Part shown: positions 44,797 through 52,826 of the stretch, piece by piece
Numbering within the stretch: position 1 is the stretch's first letter
Layout: each line of letters opens with the position of its first letter
NCBI RefSeq assembly: GCF_942548115.1
Contig: NZ_OW824151.1
Location: 3,224,001 to 3,288,000 of the forward strand
Length of the DNA: 64,000 nt
DNA from: Aeromicrobium sp. Leaf245
Lineage (GTDB): Bacteria; Actinomycetota; Actinomycetes; Propionibacteriales; Nocardioidaceae
Reading direction: 5' to 3'
The notes under the pieces: generated by a model
Told to the model about the DNA's origin: nothing
Database searches by the model: none
Seen by the model: only the letters and a program-made list of their open reading frames with translations
Translations under genes and position numbers: made by a program

Positions 44797-45759
44797 GGGG
44801 ACCAGTGTCCACGCCGGTTCCCCGGCGGCGTTCGCTCGTCGCTGCCGATGGGGCTTCACCTGCTGCTGCGTCGCTGTGACTGCGAGTCGACCTGCTCCCC
44901 GAAAGGGCCTCGACCGGGGCGGTGGGTCTCGGCTCGGTTGGATGCGCGGGCCGCGGCTGGGTTCCCCTGCTGCTGCGTCGCTGTGACCCCGAGTCGGGTC
45001 GGTCTCCGAAAGGGCCTCGACCGGGGCGGTGGGTCTCGGGTCGACTGGGTCTGCGGGGGCGCGGCCACGATTCTTCATCTGTGCGGGATTCACGCACGAT
45101 TCTTCCTTCGTGTGGACCGTGCCTCGCGAAGGAAGAACCGTGGCGACGAAATGACGCCCCGGAGGGCAGTGATTCTCCCTTCTCGTGGACCGTCACGCGC
45201 AAAGGAAGAATCCCTGCCCACCTCACGCACCTGGGGCCCCCGCGGACGCAAGATTCTGCCTTCGCGTGCAGAAGCCCGAACGATGCTGCGTTCACGACGG
45301 GATCCGACCACGAATGCAGCATCCTTCGCCCCCTCACGCACGAACGCAGAATCTTGCGCCACCCCGAGCCACGCTCCGAGAGCCCACCCGAGCCCGGACC
45401 CGTCCGCCGGTCGAGGCCCTTTCGGAGCGCAGGTCCACTCGCAGCCACAGCGACGCAGCAGCAAGCGAAGACCCAGCCACAGCGACGCAGCAGCAAGCGA
45501 AGACCCAGCCACAGCGACGCAGCAGCAAGCGAAGACCCAGCCACAGCGACGCAGCAGCAAGCGAAGACCCAGCCACAGCGACGCAGCAGCAAGCGAAGAC
45601 CCAGCCACAGCGACGCAGCAGCGAGCGGGGACCCGGCCGAAGCGACGCACCGACGACCGACCCCCACTCGAAGGAGGACGGCCGAGGCCAGGCGGCCCGG
45701 CCGGCCCAGGCGGCCCAGGCGGCCCGGTCCGCCTGGCCTCATGCCTCAGCCGTCGGACC
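44797..45759. repeat. Long multi-hairpin repeat element, copy A (about 0.9 kb)
   Basis: There is no gene here. The element has two left outer arms with GAAAGGGCCTCGACCGG (44901-44917, 45008-45024) and a right arm CCGGTCGAGGCCCTTTC (45407-45423). The arms extend outward by GCTGCTGCGTCGCTGTG and its complement. Inside are hairpins: stem 1 (45095-45110/45127-45142), stem 2 (45164-45178/45204-45219) and stem 3 (45247-45259/45346-45358, with an inner stem 45282-45293/45312-45323). A 32 bp tandem array follows at 45443-45634. ORFs on either strand are spurious. Confidence 0.85.
45443..45634. repeat. 32 bp tandem repeat array, six copies
   Basis: AGCCACAGCGACGCAGCAGC begins at 45443, 45475, 45507, 45539, 45571 and 45603, exactly 32 bp apart. 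The first five copies are the same or nearly so; the last diverges. The unit is the complement of the outer-arm sequence (GCTGCTGCGTCGCTGTGGCT) of the long element. Confidence 0.9.
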
Positions 45760-46446
45760 TCAGATCAGACGCCGGTCGCTCGCCCACTTGGTGAGCTCGT
45801 GCCGGCTCGAGAGCTGCAGCTTGCGCAGCACGCTCGAGACGTGCGTCTCGACGGTCTTGACGGAGATGAACAGCTCCTTCGCGACCTCCTTGTAGGCGTA
45901 GCCGCGGGCGATGAGCCGCATGACCTCGCGCTCGCGCTCGGTCAGTCGGTCGAGGTCCTCGTCGACCTGCGCCACCTCGATCGTCCCCGCGAAGGCGTCG
46001 AGCACGAAGCCGGCGAGGCGAGGGCTGAACACGGCGTCGCCCGAGGCGACGCGGTGGAGGGCGTCGACGAGCTCGCTGCCGGAGATGTTCTTCGTGACGT
46101 AGCCGCGCGCGCCGGCGCGGATCACGCCGATGACGTCCTCGGCGGCGTCGCTGACCGACAGCGCCAGGAACCGCACGTCCGGTGCGGTGCGGTCGACCCG
46201 CCGGATCACCTCGGCTCCCCCGCCCCCGGGCATGTGCACGTCGAGCAGGACCACGTCGGGACGCAGCTCCAGGACGGCGGGGACGGCGGTGTCGACGTCC
46301 TCGGCCTCGCCCACCACCTGGAGCCGGGGGTCCTTCTCGAGCTCGGCGCGCACCCCGGTGCGGAACATGGCGTGGTCGTCGACGATGAGCACGCGCAGGG
46401 GCGCGCTGCCTCCGGGCCGGCCGGTCGGGGGACGGTCGTCGGTCAT
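45760..46446 (-). CDS. Response regulator, NarL/LuxR type (LiaR-like)
   Basis: The 228-residue protein has a receiver domain (VLIVDDHAMFRTGVRAELE; phosphoacceptor Asp in VVLLDVHMPGGGG near residue 68; Lys in GYVTKNISGSELVDAL) and a C-terminal LuxR HTH: LTEREREVMRLIARGYAYKE, VAKELFISVKTVETHVSSVL, RKL. Phosphorylated by the histidine kinase just upstream (4 nt ATGA overlap), it would activate cell-envelope stress genes such as the divergent PspC gene. ATG at 46446. The stop lies 15 bp from the repeat element. Confidence 0.93.
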   Translation of the reverse strand: MTDDRPPTGRPGGSAPLRVLIVDDHAMFRTGVRAELEKDPRLQVVGEAEDVDTAVPAVLELRPDVVLLDVHMPGGGGAEVIRRVDRTAPDVRFLALSVSDAAEDVIGVIRAGARGYVTKNISGSELVDALHRVASGDAVFSPRLAGFVLDAFAGTIEVAQVDEDLDRLTEREREVMRLIARGYAYKEVAKELFISVKTVETHVSSVLRKLQLSSRHELTKWASDRRLI

Positions 46447-47780
46447 GGGGCCTCCTCGGCCTCGGGTCGAGCAGGGTCGCGGGGTGCCGGATCGGGTCGC
46501 ACCGAAGAGGTCTCGCCCGCAGCGGGCGCCGCGCGTCGGGCGAGGGTGAGCGCCACCTCCGTGCCCTCCCCCGGCGTGCTGCGCACCCGGGCGGTGCCGC
46601 CATGACGCTCCATCCGGCCCACGATGGAGCCCCGGACGCCCATCCGGTCGTCGGCGATCAGGTCGGGGTCGAAGCCGGTCCCGCGGTCGCGCACGAACAC
46701 CTCGACCTGCGTGCTGCCGACCTCGGCGTACACGTCGACGCGATCCACCTGGGCGTGCTTGGCGGCGTTCACGACGGCCTCGCGCGTGGCGCGGACGAGC
46801 GCCACCAGGTCGGCGTCGAGCGCCGTGTCGCCCACCACCACCAGCTCGACCACCAGCTGGTGCGTCTCCTCCACCTCGCTGCGGACCTCCCGCAGGGCCG
46901 CAGCCAGGGAGTCACCCGGGGACTCCTCGTCCCCGTAGAGCCAGGACCGGAGCTCGCGCTCCTGACGTCGCGCCAAGGTGGCGACGGCGGCGGGGTCGTC
47001 GGCGTTCTTCTGCAGCAGCGCCAGCGTCTGGAGGACGGAGTCGTGCAGGTGCGCGGCCACGTCGGCGCGCTCCTGCGTGCGGATGCGCTCGCGGCGCTCG
47101 CTCCCGAGGGCCGTCACGAGCGAGATGATCCAGGGCCCGAGGAGCAGGAGCAGACCCACGACCGCGATGGCGAGGGCCGACCCGAGGTCGCGCACCGCGG
47201 ACAGGCCACGCTCCTGCGTCACGAGGTACACGGCGCCGAGGGCGACCAGGCCGAGCCCGACCGCGACGCGGGCCACGAAGCCCCACCCTGTCGTGCGGGT
47301 GAGCCAGGTCTGCCAGGCGGCGTCGTCGATCTGGCGCCAGATGACCGCCACCCCGACCACCACGATGAGCAGCGGGATCAGCAGCGACCCGGTGAGCCGA
47401 CCTCCGCCCTGCACGAGGAAGAGTACCCCGACGCCCACGGCGAGCACGGCGACGGTCTGCACGATCTCGAGGACGCCGGGGCGGCCCGCGGCGCGCATGC
47501 CACGACGGCTCGCGGACTCCAGCCCGGGCGACAGCTCCGGTCGGCGCAGTGGCATGAACCGCCACAGCAGCAGGTAGGCCAGGACGCCGACGCCGTTGAA
47601 CCAGGTGGTGACCACGAAGCCGACGCGCACCCACAGGACCGGCACGTCGAGGTGCTCGGCCAGCCCCATCGCGACCCCGCCGACGACGCGATGGTCCGCC
47701 GGACGGTAGGCGCGCCGCACCCGAGGGCGGTCGGAGGACGGACCAGGAGGGGTCCTGGCTCCGCGGGCGGTCTGGCTCAC
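46443..47780 (-). CDS. PspC-domain sensor histidine kinase
   Basis: The 445-residue protein starts with a PspC domain (about 22-80: RRAYRPADHRVVGGVAMGLA, VLWVRVGFVVTTWFNGVGVL), then about four more membrane helices, and a HisKA_3-type kinase: RADVAAHLHDSVLQTLALLQ with the His near residue 240, and ATPase domain with VVNAAKHAQ and VRDRGTGFDPDLI near 360. It belongs to the LiaS-like type that senses membrane stress. GTG 47780 after GACGATGCCGAG. The divergent gene also has a PspC domain. Confidence 0.9.
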   Translation of the reverse strand: MSQTARGARTPPGPSSDRPRVRRAYRPADHRVVGGVAMGLAEHLDVPVLWVRVGFVVTTWFNGVGVLAYLLLWRFMPLRRPELSPGLESASRRGMRAAGRPGVLEIVQTVAVLAVGVGVLFLVQGGGRLTGSLLIPLLIVVVGVAVIWRQIDDAAWQTWLTRTTGWGFVARVAVGLGLVALGAVYLVTQERGLSAVRDLGSALAIAVVGLLLLLGPWIISLVTALGSERRERIRTQERADVAAHLHDSVLQTLALLQKNADDPAAVATLARRQERELRSWLYGDEESPGDSLAAALREVRSEVEETHQLVVELVVVGDTALDADLVALVRATREAVVNAAKHAQVDRVDVYAEVGSTQVEVFVRDRGTGFDPDLIADDRMGVRGSIVGRMERHGGTARVRSTPGEGTEVALTLARRAAPAAGETSSVRPDPAPRDPARPEAEEAP

Positions 47781-47833
47781 CTCGGCATCGTCACACGTGC
47801 GCGCGAGCCGGCGCCACCAGGTGTCGCACCCGT

Positions 47834-47882
47834 GGTCCCCCGAGGTCCCCCGGGTTCGGGAACCAGGGTCGGACCAGGGTCG
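47834..47882. promoter_or_regulatory. Candidate control region between PspC-kinase and PspC-toastrack genes
   Basis: GGTCCCCCG occurs at 47834-47842 and 47844-47852; GGTTC/GAACC is a palindrome at 47853-47864; ACCAGGGTCG occurs at 47862-47871 and 47873-47882. The 10-11 bp repeat spacing puts sites on one face of the helix, as response regulators need. Confidence 0.4.
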
Positions 47883-47925
47883 CGCCCGATGGTGCCGCAC
47901 GCCCTGCCCGGCCGACGATGGAGCC

Positions 47926-49203
47926 ATGACCACGCAGCCCCCTCCCACCGACCAGGCGCCCGACCCGGGCGCGAGTCCCCACGCACCCGGCCCGCGTCGC
48001 GGCTTCCGTGCCTTCTCCGAGGTGCGCCGCAGCTCCGACGACCGGATGCTCGCCGGCGTCTGCGACGGCGTCGCCCGCCGCTTCGACATCGACCCGGTCG
48101 TCGTGCGGGTGCTCACGGTCGTCCTGTGCTTCGTGGGACTCGCCGGCGTCATCCTCTACGTCGCAGGGTGGTTGCTGCTGCCCGCCGACGACGAGCCGCG
48201 CAGCCACGTCGGTGAGTGGTTCGGGCTCGACACCAGCGAGGCGCAGGTGCGCGACACCGGACTCGTGGTGGCCGCGGTGCTGGCCGTGCTCGGTGTGCTC
48301 GGCGACGGTGGCTGGGGCTGGGGCGGGGACGGGGACGGGCTCTTCTGGGCCGCGCTCGTCATCGGCGGACCTGTCGCCCTGGTCGTCTGGCTGGTCCGGC
48401 GCGGGGGCCGGCGGCGCGGGCACGAGGGCCACGGCGTCGACACCGGGTCGGACCCCGCAGGCTCCAACCGCCCGACCGTGACCGATCCCGCCACCACGTG
48501 GTCGTCGACCCCCACCGACACGGTCGTCCTCGACACGGCCCCCGGCGAGCACCCGACCGCGGGCCTCCCACCCACTCCTCCGTCGGAGCCGCGCCGCTCG
48601 ATCCAGCCCCCGCCCCCGCGGGAACCACGTGAGCCGTACAGCTGGATCCCGACGCTGCTCACCCTGTCGTCGATCGCGATCGCCCTCGCCGTGGTGCGCC
48701 TCGTGGCCGACCCGACGTGGCCGACCTACGTGGCCGTGGCCCTCGCGGTCGTCGGTCTGGGCCTCGTGCTCTGCACCTTCGCGCGAGGAGGTCTCCCGCT
48801 CGTGCTCATCGGGCTGCTCCTGCTGCCCGTGCTCGCGCTGGGCACCCTGGTCCCCACGCTTCGCGGCGGGGAGCTGGACGTCGCCCCGCAGAGCGCGTCG
48901 CAGGTCCGCGACAGCTACTCCTTCGGCTTCGGCCAGTTCGAGCTGGACCTGACCGACGTGTCCGACCCGGAGGCCCTGCTCGGGCGGACGATCGAGATCG
49001 AGACCGGCATGGGCCAGACCGTGGTCGTCGTGCCCGACGGCGTGCCCGTCGTGGTCGACGCGTCGGTCCGCGCCGGTGACCTCGTGGTCCTCGGGGAGCG
49101 CGACAGCGGGGTCGACCGGCGACTGCGGGCCTCCGCCACAGGTCCGGCCCTCACGATCGACGTCGACCACTCGCTCGGTCAGGTGGAGGTGCGTCGCCCA
49201 TGA
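47926..49203 (+). CDS. PspC-domain membrane protein with C-terminal beta domain
   Basis: The 425-residue protein has a PspC domain at about 28-90 (RAFSEVRRSSDDRMLAGVCD, VVVRVLTVVLCFVGLAGVIL), more membrane helices at about 110-150 and 245-315, a proline-rich cytosolic linker (about 160-240), and a beta-rich C-terminus beginning about 330 (GQFELDLTDVSDPEALLGRT) like the toastrack domain of LiaF-like proteins. It is likely an output or co-sensor of the divergent kinase/regulator pair. ATG 47926 follows GACGAT by 6 nt. Confidence 0.85.
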   Translation: MTTQPPPTDQAPDPGASPHAPGPRRGFRAFSEVRRSSDDRMLAGVCDGVARRFDIDPVVVRVLTVVLCFVGLAGVILYVAGWLLLPADDEPRSHVGEWFGLDTSEAQVRDTGLVVAAVLAVLGVLGDGGWGWGGDGDGLFWAALVIGGPVALVVWLVRRGGRRRGHEGHGVDTGSDPAGSNRPTVTDPATTWSSTPTDTVVLDTAPGEHPTAGLPPTPPSEPRRSIQPPPPREPREPYSWIPTLLTLSSIAIALAVVRLVADPTWPTYVAVALAVVGLGLVLCTFARGGLPLVLIGLLLLPVLALGTLVPTLRGGELDVAPQSASQVRDSYSFGFGQFELDLTDVSDPEALLGRTIEIETGMGQTVVVVPDGVPVVVDASVRAGDLVVLGERDSGVDRRLRASATGPALTIDVDHSLGQVEVRRP

Positions 49204-49244
49204 CCGCCGCGCCCACCCCCGACCCTCTTTCCGACAGGAGCACC

Positions 49245-49541
49245 ATGACCACCTCGCCGACCTCGACCCGACGCCCCCGCGTGCGGCCCTTCAACACGCT
49301 CTTCGGCCTGTTCTTCCTCGCCGCGGCCGGCCTGTGGGCTGCGCGGGGCCAGGACGTGCTCGACGGTGACCAGATCGGGCGCGCCGTCGCGGTCGGACTC
49401 ATCGTCCTGGGCGTCCTCGGCCTGGCCGCGACGCTCGTCGTCAGCCGGCGCGGCCGTGCGCCGCGGGCCGCGGCGCCTGTCGCCCCGGACGTCGCGGACT
49501 ACGACGAGACCGACGACATCGATCCCGACCGCCGCGACTGA
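49245..49541 (+). CDS. Small membrane protein
   Basis: The 98-residue protein has two hydrophobic helices (LFGLFFLAAAGLWAA near 17-31; IGRAVAVGLIVLGVLGLAAT near 42-61) and an acidic tail. It follows the PspC gene at short distance and probably belongs to its operon. The ATG at 49245 has AGGAG 6 nt upstream; an alternative ATG at 49200 overlaps the previous stop (ATGA). Function unknown. Its 3' end overlaps that of the convergent glycerophosphodiesterase gene by 43 bp. Confidence 0.75.
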   Translation: MTTSPTSTRRPRVRPFNTLFGLFFLAAAGLWAARGQDVLDGDQIGRAVAVGLIVLGVLGLAATLVVSRRGRAPRAAAPVAPDVADYDETDDIDPDRRD

Positions 49542-50566
49542 CCTCCGGCGACGAGCCAACGGTCACGCGCCGCCACCGCGGTGGCGGCGTAGTCGGTGAA
49601 CACCCCGTCCACCCCGGCATCGAAGAACGCGAGGTACTCGGCCTCGGCGTCGCCGCGGGCGGCCACGTCGGCGCTGGAGCGGAAGTCGGCGGGCAGGAAG
49701 TTGTTCTCGTCGCGCATCGTCCAGATGTGCACGAGCAGACCCGCGGCGTGCGCGCGCTCCACCAGGCCGGTCTCCCCGTCCAGCCAGTGACCCCGTCGCC
49801 GCGCGATGACCAGCGTCTTGTTCGGTCCGATGCCGTCGACGTGGCGGGCGAGCTCGGCCAGCTGGTCGCTCGTGGTCAGGTCCGCGTAGGTACGCGGGTC
49901 ACCGGCCGCCACCAGGTCCCACGGCGCGTCCTTGCGGTCGAGCAGCTGGACGAGCGTGAGCGGTGTGCGCGGCCGCAACCCGCGCAGGTTGGCGGTCTCC
50001 ATCGACTGGATCACCACCGGGACGTCGGCGTCCGGACGGTTCAGGTCGGCGGCCTCCAGCGCGTCGATCAGCCGGTCGTCCAGGTCGAGACCCAGCCCGC
50101 GGAAGTAGGTGGGGTGCTTGGTCTCCACGTAGACCCCCACCCGACGATCGGCCCGGCGGGCGATCTCCAGGACCTCCTCGAACGTCAGCACCTGCTGCGT
50201 GCCGGCGAGGGGGAGGTTCTGCGGGCGCAGCTGCGGGAGACGCTCGCGCACGCGCAGGGTCTTGACCTCCTCGAGCGTGAGGTCCTCGGTGAACCAGCCG
50301 CTCAGCCAGACGCCGTCGATCCGCTTCGTGGTGCGCCGGTCGGCGAACTCCGGGCGCGCGGCGATGTCGGTGGTGTGCCCGATCTCGTTCTCGTGCCGCA
50401 CGACGAGGTGGCCGTCGCGCGTGGCGACCACGTCGGGCTCGATGTAGTCGGCCCCCTGCTCGATCGCCAGCTCGTAGGACGCGCGGGTGTGCTCCAGGCG
50501 GAGGCCCGGCACACCGCGATGACCGATGACGGCTGGGACGGGTGGCCAGGGCGCCGGACCGCTCAT
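49499..50566 (-). CDS. Glycerophosphodiester phosphodiesterase
   Basis: The 355-residue enzyme has the GDPD TIM barrel: catalytic VIGHRGVPGLRLEHTRASYE (His-Arg and Glu) at the N-terminus, then ADYIEPDVVATRDGHLVVRH (Glu-Pro-Asp and the second His) and FDAGVDGVFTDYAATAVAA at the end. It hydrolyses glycerophosphodiesters to sn-glycerol-3-phosphate and an alcohol. No signal peptide is visible, so it should be cytosolic. The ATG at 50566 is followed by a proline-rich stretch. The end overlaps the small membrane-protein gene by 43 bp. Confidence 0.92.
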   Translation of the reverse strand: MSGPAPWPPVPAVIGHRGVPGLRLEHTRASYELAIEQGADYIEPDVVATRDGHLVVRHENEIGHTTDIAARPEFADRRTTKRIDGVWLSGWFTEDLTLEEVKTLRVRERLPQLRPQNLPLAGTQQVLTFEEVLEIARRADRRVGVYVETKHPTYFRGLGLDLDDRLIDALEAADLNRPDADVPVVIQSMETANLRGLRPRTPLTLVQLLDRKDAPWDLVAAGDPRTYADLTTSDQLAELARHVDGIGPNKTLVIARRRGHWLDGETGLVERAHAAGLLVHIWTMRDENNFLPADFRSSADVAARGDAEAEYLAFFDAGVDGVFTDYAATAVAARDRWLVAGGQSRRSGSMSSVSS

Positions 50567-50616
50567 GACATCCAGTGAAGCACTCCCGACGAGCTCGTCG
50601 GGGGACCTCGCTGCGG

Positions 50617-51258
50617 TCAGAGCGTCCCGGCGATGGCCGCGACGAGGGCGAAGAAGGCCAGCAGCGCCGAGATCGGCACGGTCCAGAGCGTGGCGACGAC
50701 CAGGCTGACCGAGGTACCGATCTTGGGCGGCACGAAGTAGCGGGCGCGCGGGAGGTCGCCCACGCCCTCGATCCACCGCCCGGTCATGCCGACGCCCGAC
50801 CACACGCCCTTGAGCCGGGACAGCACCCGCCAGCCCCCGCCGCCGGCGATCGAGGTGAGTGCGCCGCGCGTCTCGTCGACCTTGTCGCTCAGGCTCACCG
50901 CGATGCCGAGCTCGGTGGCCAGCTGCTCGGGCTCCTCGACCGCCCGGAGCACACGGTGGCGACGCGCCGCGAAGGCCGCGGGCACCAGGGCCAGCAGGAC
51001 CGCGGCCACCACGAGCACCGTGCCGACGGTGCTGCCGGACGCCAGGCCGAGCGCGAACGTGGCCGCCAGGAACGGCAGGGGTGCGACCGCCAGCAGGAGC
51101 GACGGGATCCGCAGCAGCCGCACGGCCGGGACGATGACGGCGACCGCACGGTGCGCGGCGTCGGCCGTCTGCCCGTCGACGCGGGTGGTCGCCCCGTGCA
51201 CGGCGCGGTTGGTGCGCGCGCTCCAGCTCTCGCGTCGTGGTCCACCGTCGTGCGTCAT
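50617..51258 (-). CDS. Hypothetical membrane protein
   Basis: The 213-residue protein has three hydrophobic regions (about 40-65, 70-92 and 180-205) around a charged segment with EEPEQLATELGIAVSLSDKV. Not a family I recognise. The ATG at 51258 is divergent from the ethanolamine permease gene. The central segment may be cytosolic. The end is 51 bp from the GDPD start. Confidence 0.72.
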   Translation of the reverse strand: MTHDGGPRRESWSARTNRAVHGATTRVDGQTADAAHRAVAVIVPAVRLLRIPSLLLAVAPLPFLAATFALGLASGSTVGTVLVVAAVLLALVPAAFAARRHRVLRAVEEPEQLATELGIAVSLSDKVDETRGALTSIAGGGGWRVLSRLKGVWSGVGMTGRWIEGVGDLPRARYFVPPKIGTSVSLVVATLWTVPISALLAFFALVAAIAGTL

Positions 51259-51392
51259 GGCACCAGCGTAGGTCCCGCGCCCCAGCCGTCCACCGACTGC
51301 CGCGGGGATCGCGCACGGTGGCAACGGGACGCACACGCGGTCGAAACATCGTCTCGTTAGCGTCGCGACCCTCACGCACACGAGGAGGGGAC

Positions 51393-52826
51393 ATGGCCCA
51401 GCAGGAGAAGGCTCCCACCGGAGCCTCCGGGACGGACGCGACCGCCCAGGAGTACCTGGAGAAGCGTCAGCTGAAGCAGGGAACGGCGGGATGGGTCCTG
51501 CTGGCCGGGCTGGGCGTCAGCTACGTCGTCTCGGGTGACTACTCGGGCTGGAACTTCGGCCTCGCCGAGGGCGGCTTCGGCGGCCTGCTCATCGCGACGG
51601 TGATCGTCGCCGCCATGTACCTGGCCCTCGTCCTCGGCATGGCCGAGCTGTCGTCGGCGCTGCCCGCCGCAGGTGGCGGCTACACGTTCGCCCGGCGTGC
51701 GCTCGGGCCCTGGGGCGGCTTCGCCACCGGGACCGCGATCCTCATCGAGTACGCGATCGCCCCTGCCGCCATCGCGACCTTCATCGGCGCCTACGTCGAG
51801 TCGCTCGGCCTGTTCGGCATCACCGACGGCTGGTGGGTGTACCTGGCGGTGTACGCCCTCTTCATCGGCATCCACCTCGCCGGGGTGGGCGAGGCGCTCA
51901 AGGTCATGTTCGTCATCACCTCCGTCGCGCTCGTCGGCCTGCTCGTGTTCGCGATCGCGGCGATCGGCGACTTCGACGCCTCGCGGCTCACCGACATCGC
52001 TCCGACCGACGCCGCCGGGGCCTCGGAGCTCCTGCCCTTCGGCTACCTCGGCATCTGGGCGGCGATCCCGTTCGCCATCTGGTTCTTCCTCGCCATCGAG
52101 GGCGTCCCGCTCGCCGCCGAGGAGGCGGCCGACGCCGAGCGCAACGTGCCACGCGGGATCATCGCGGCGATGTCGGTCCTGCTCGTCACCTGCGTCGCCG
52201 TCCTCGTGCTCACGCCCGGCACCGGGGGCGCGGAGGCGATGTCGTCATCGGGCAACCCCCTCGTGGAGGCCCTCGGCGACGGGACGGCCGCGACCGTCGT
52301 CAACTACGTGGGCCTGGCGGGGCTCGTCGCGAGCTTCTTCTCGATCATCTACGCCTACTCGCGCCAGCTGTTCGCGCTGTCGCGGGCCGGCTACCTGCCG
52401 ACGGCGCTGTCGGTCACGAACCGCCGCAAGGCGCCGGTGCTGGCGCTCGTCGTCCCGGGCATCGTCGGGTTCGGGCTCTCGTTGACCGGCCAGGGTGCGC
52501 TCCTGCTCAACATGGCCGTCTTCGGCGCGGCCCTCAGCTACGTGCTGATGATGGTGAGCCACGTGGTGCTACGGGTCCGCGAGCCCGACATGCCCCGGCC
52601 CTACCGGACGCCGGGCGGCATCGCGACCACCGGCTTCGCGCTGGCCGTGGCGGCGCTGTCGGTCGTCGCCACGTTCCTCGTCGACAGCACCGCAGCCCTG
52701 TGGTGCGTGGCGGTCTTCACCGCGTTCATGGCGTACTTCGCCCTCTACAGCCGCCACCACCTCGTGGCCGCCTCCCCCGACGAGGAGTTCGCCGCACTGG
52801 CCCGCGCCGAGCAGGAGCTGGAGTGA
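51393..52826 (+). CDS. eat: Ethanolamine permease
   Basis: The 477-residue APC-superfamily permease has 12 helices. Family marks are GWVLLAGLGVSYVVSGDYSG, GGGYTFARRALGPWGGFATG (conserved loop) and FFSIIYAYSRQLFALSRAGY. It imports ethanolamine, used by the lyase genes right after it. ATG 51393 is preceded by GAGGAGGGG, a strong ribosome-binding site. The stop overlaps eutB's GTG. Confidence 0.92.
   Translation: MAQQEKAPTGASGTDATAQEYLEKRQLKQGTAGWVLLAGLGVSYVVSGDYSGWNFGLAEGGFGGLLIATVIVAAMYLALVLGMAELSSALPAAGGGYTFARRALGPWGGFATGTAILIEYAIAPAAIATFIGAYVESLGLFGITDGWWVYLAVYALFIGIHLAGVGEALKVMFVITSVALVGLLVFAIAAIGDFDASRLTDIAPTDAAGASELLPFGYLGIWAAIPFAIWFFLAIEGVPLAAEEAADAERNVPRGIIAAMSVLLVTCVAVLVLTPGTGGAEAMSSSGNPLVEALGDGTAATVVNYVGLAGLVASFFSIIYAYSRQLFALSRAGYLPTALSVTNRRKAPVLALVVPGIVGFGLSLTGQGALLLNMAVFGAALSYVLMMVSHVVLRVREPDMPRPYRTPGGIATTGFALAVAALSVVATFLVDSTAALWCVAVFTAFMAYFALYSRHHLVAASPDEEFAALARAEQELE

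Noticed and set aside
45443-45634. Possible CRISPR array at the 32 bp repeats
   Set aside because: The repeats are directly adjacent without unique spacers.
44848-46605. Long open frames through repeat element A on both strands
   Set aside because: The sequences are made of the hairpin and tandem repeat DNA, differ in frame between copies, and have no start signal or family match. The frame extensions of the antiporter (to 45093) and others are of the same type.
51335-51375. GlnR-type nitrogen box upstream of the ethanolamine permease
   Set aside because: GAAAC followed by GTTAG is present but the spacing is 8 bp instead of 6 and the GTnAC half is wrong.
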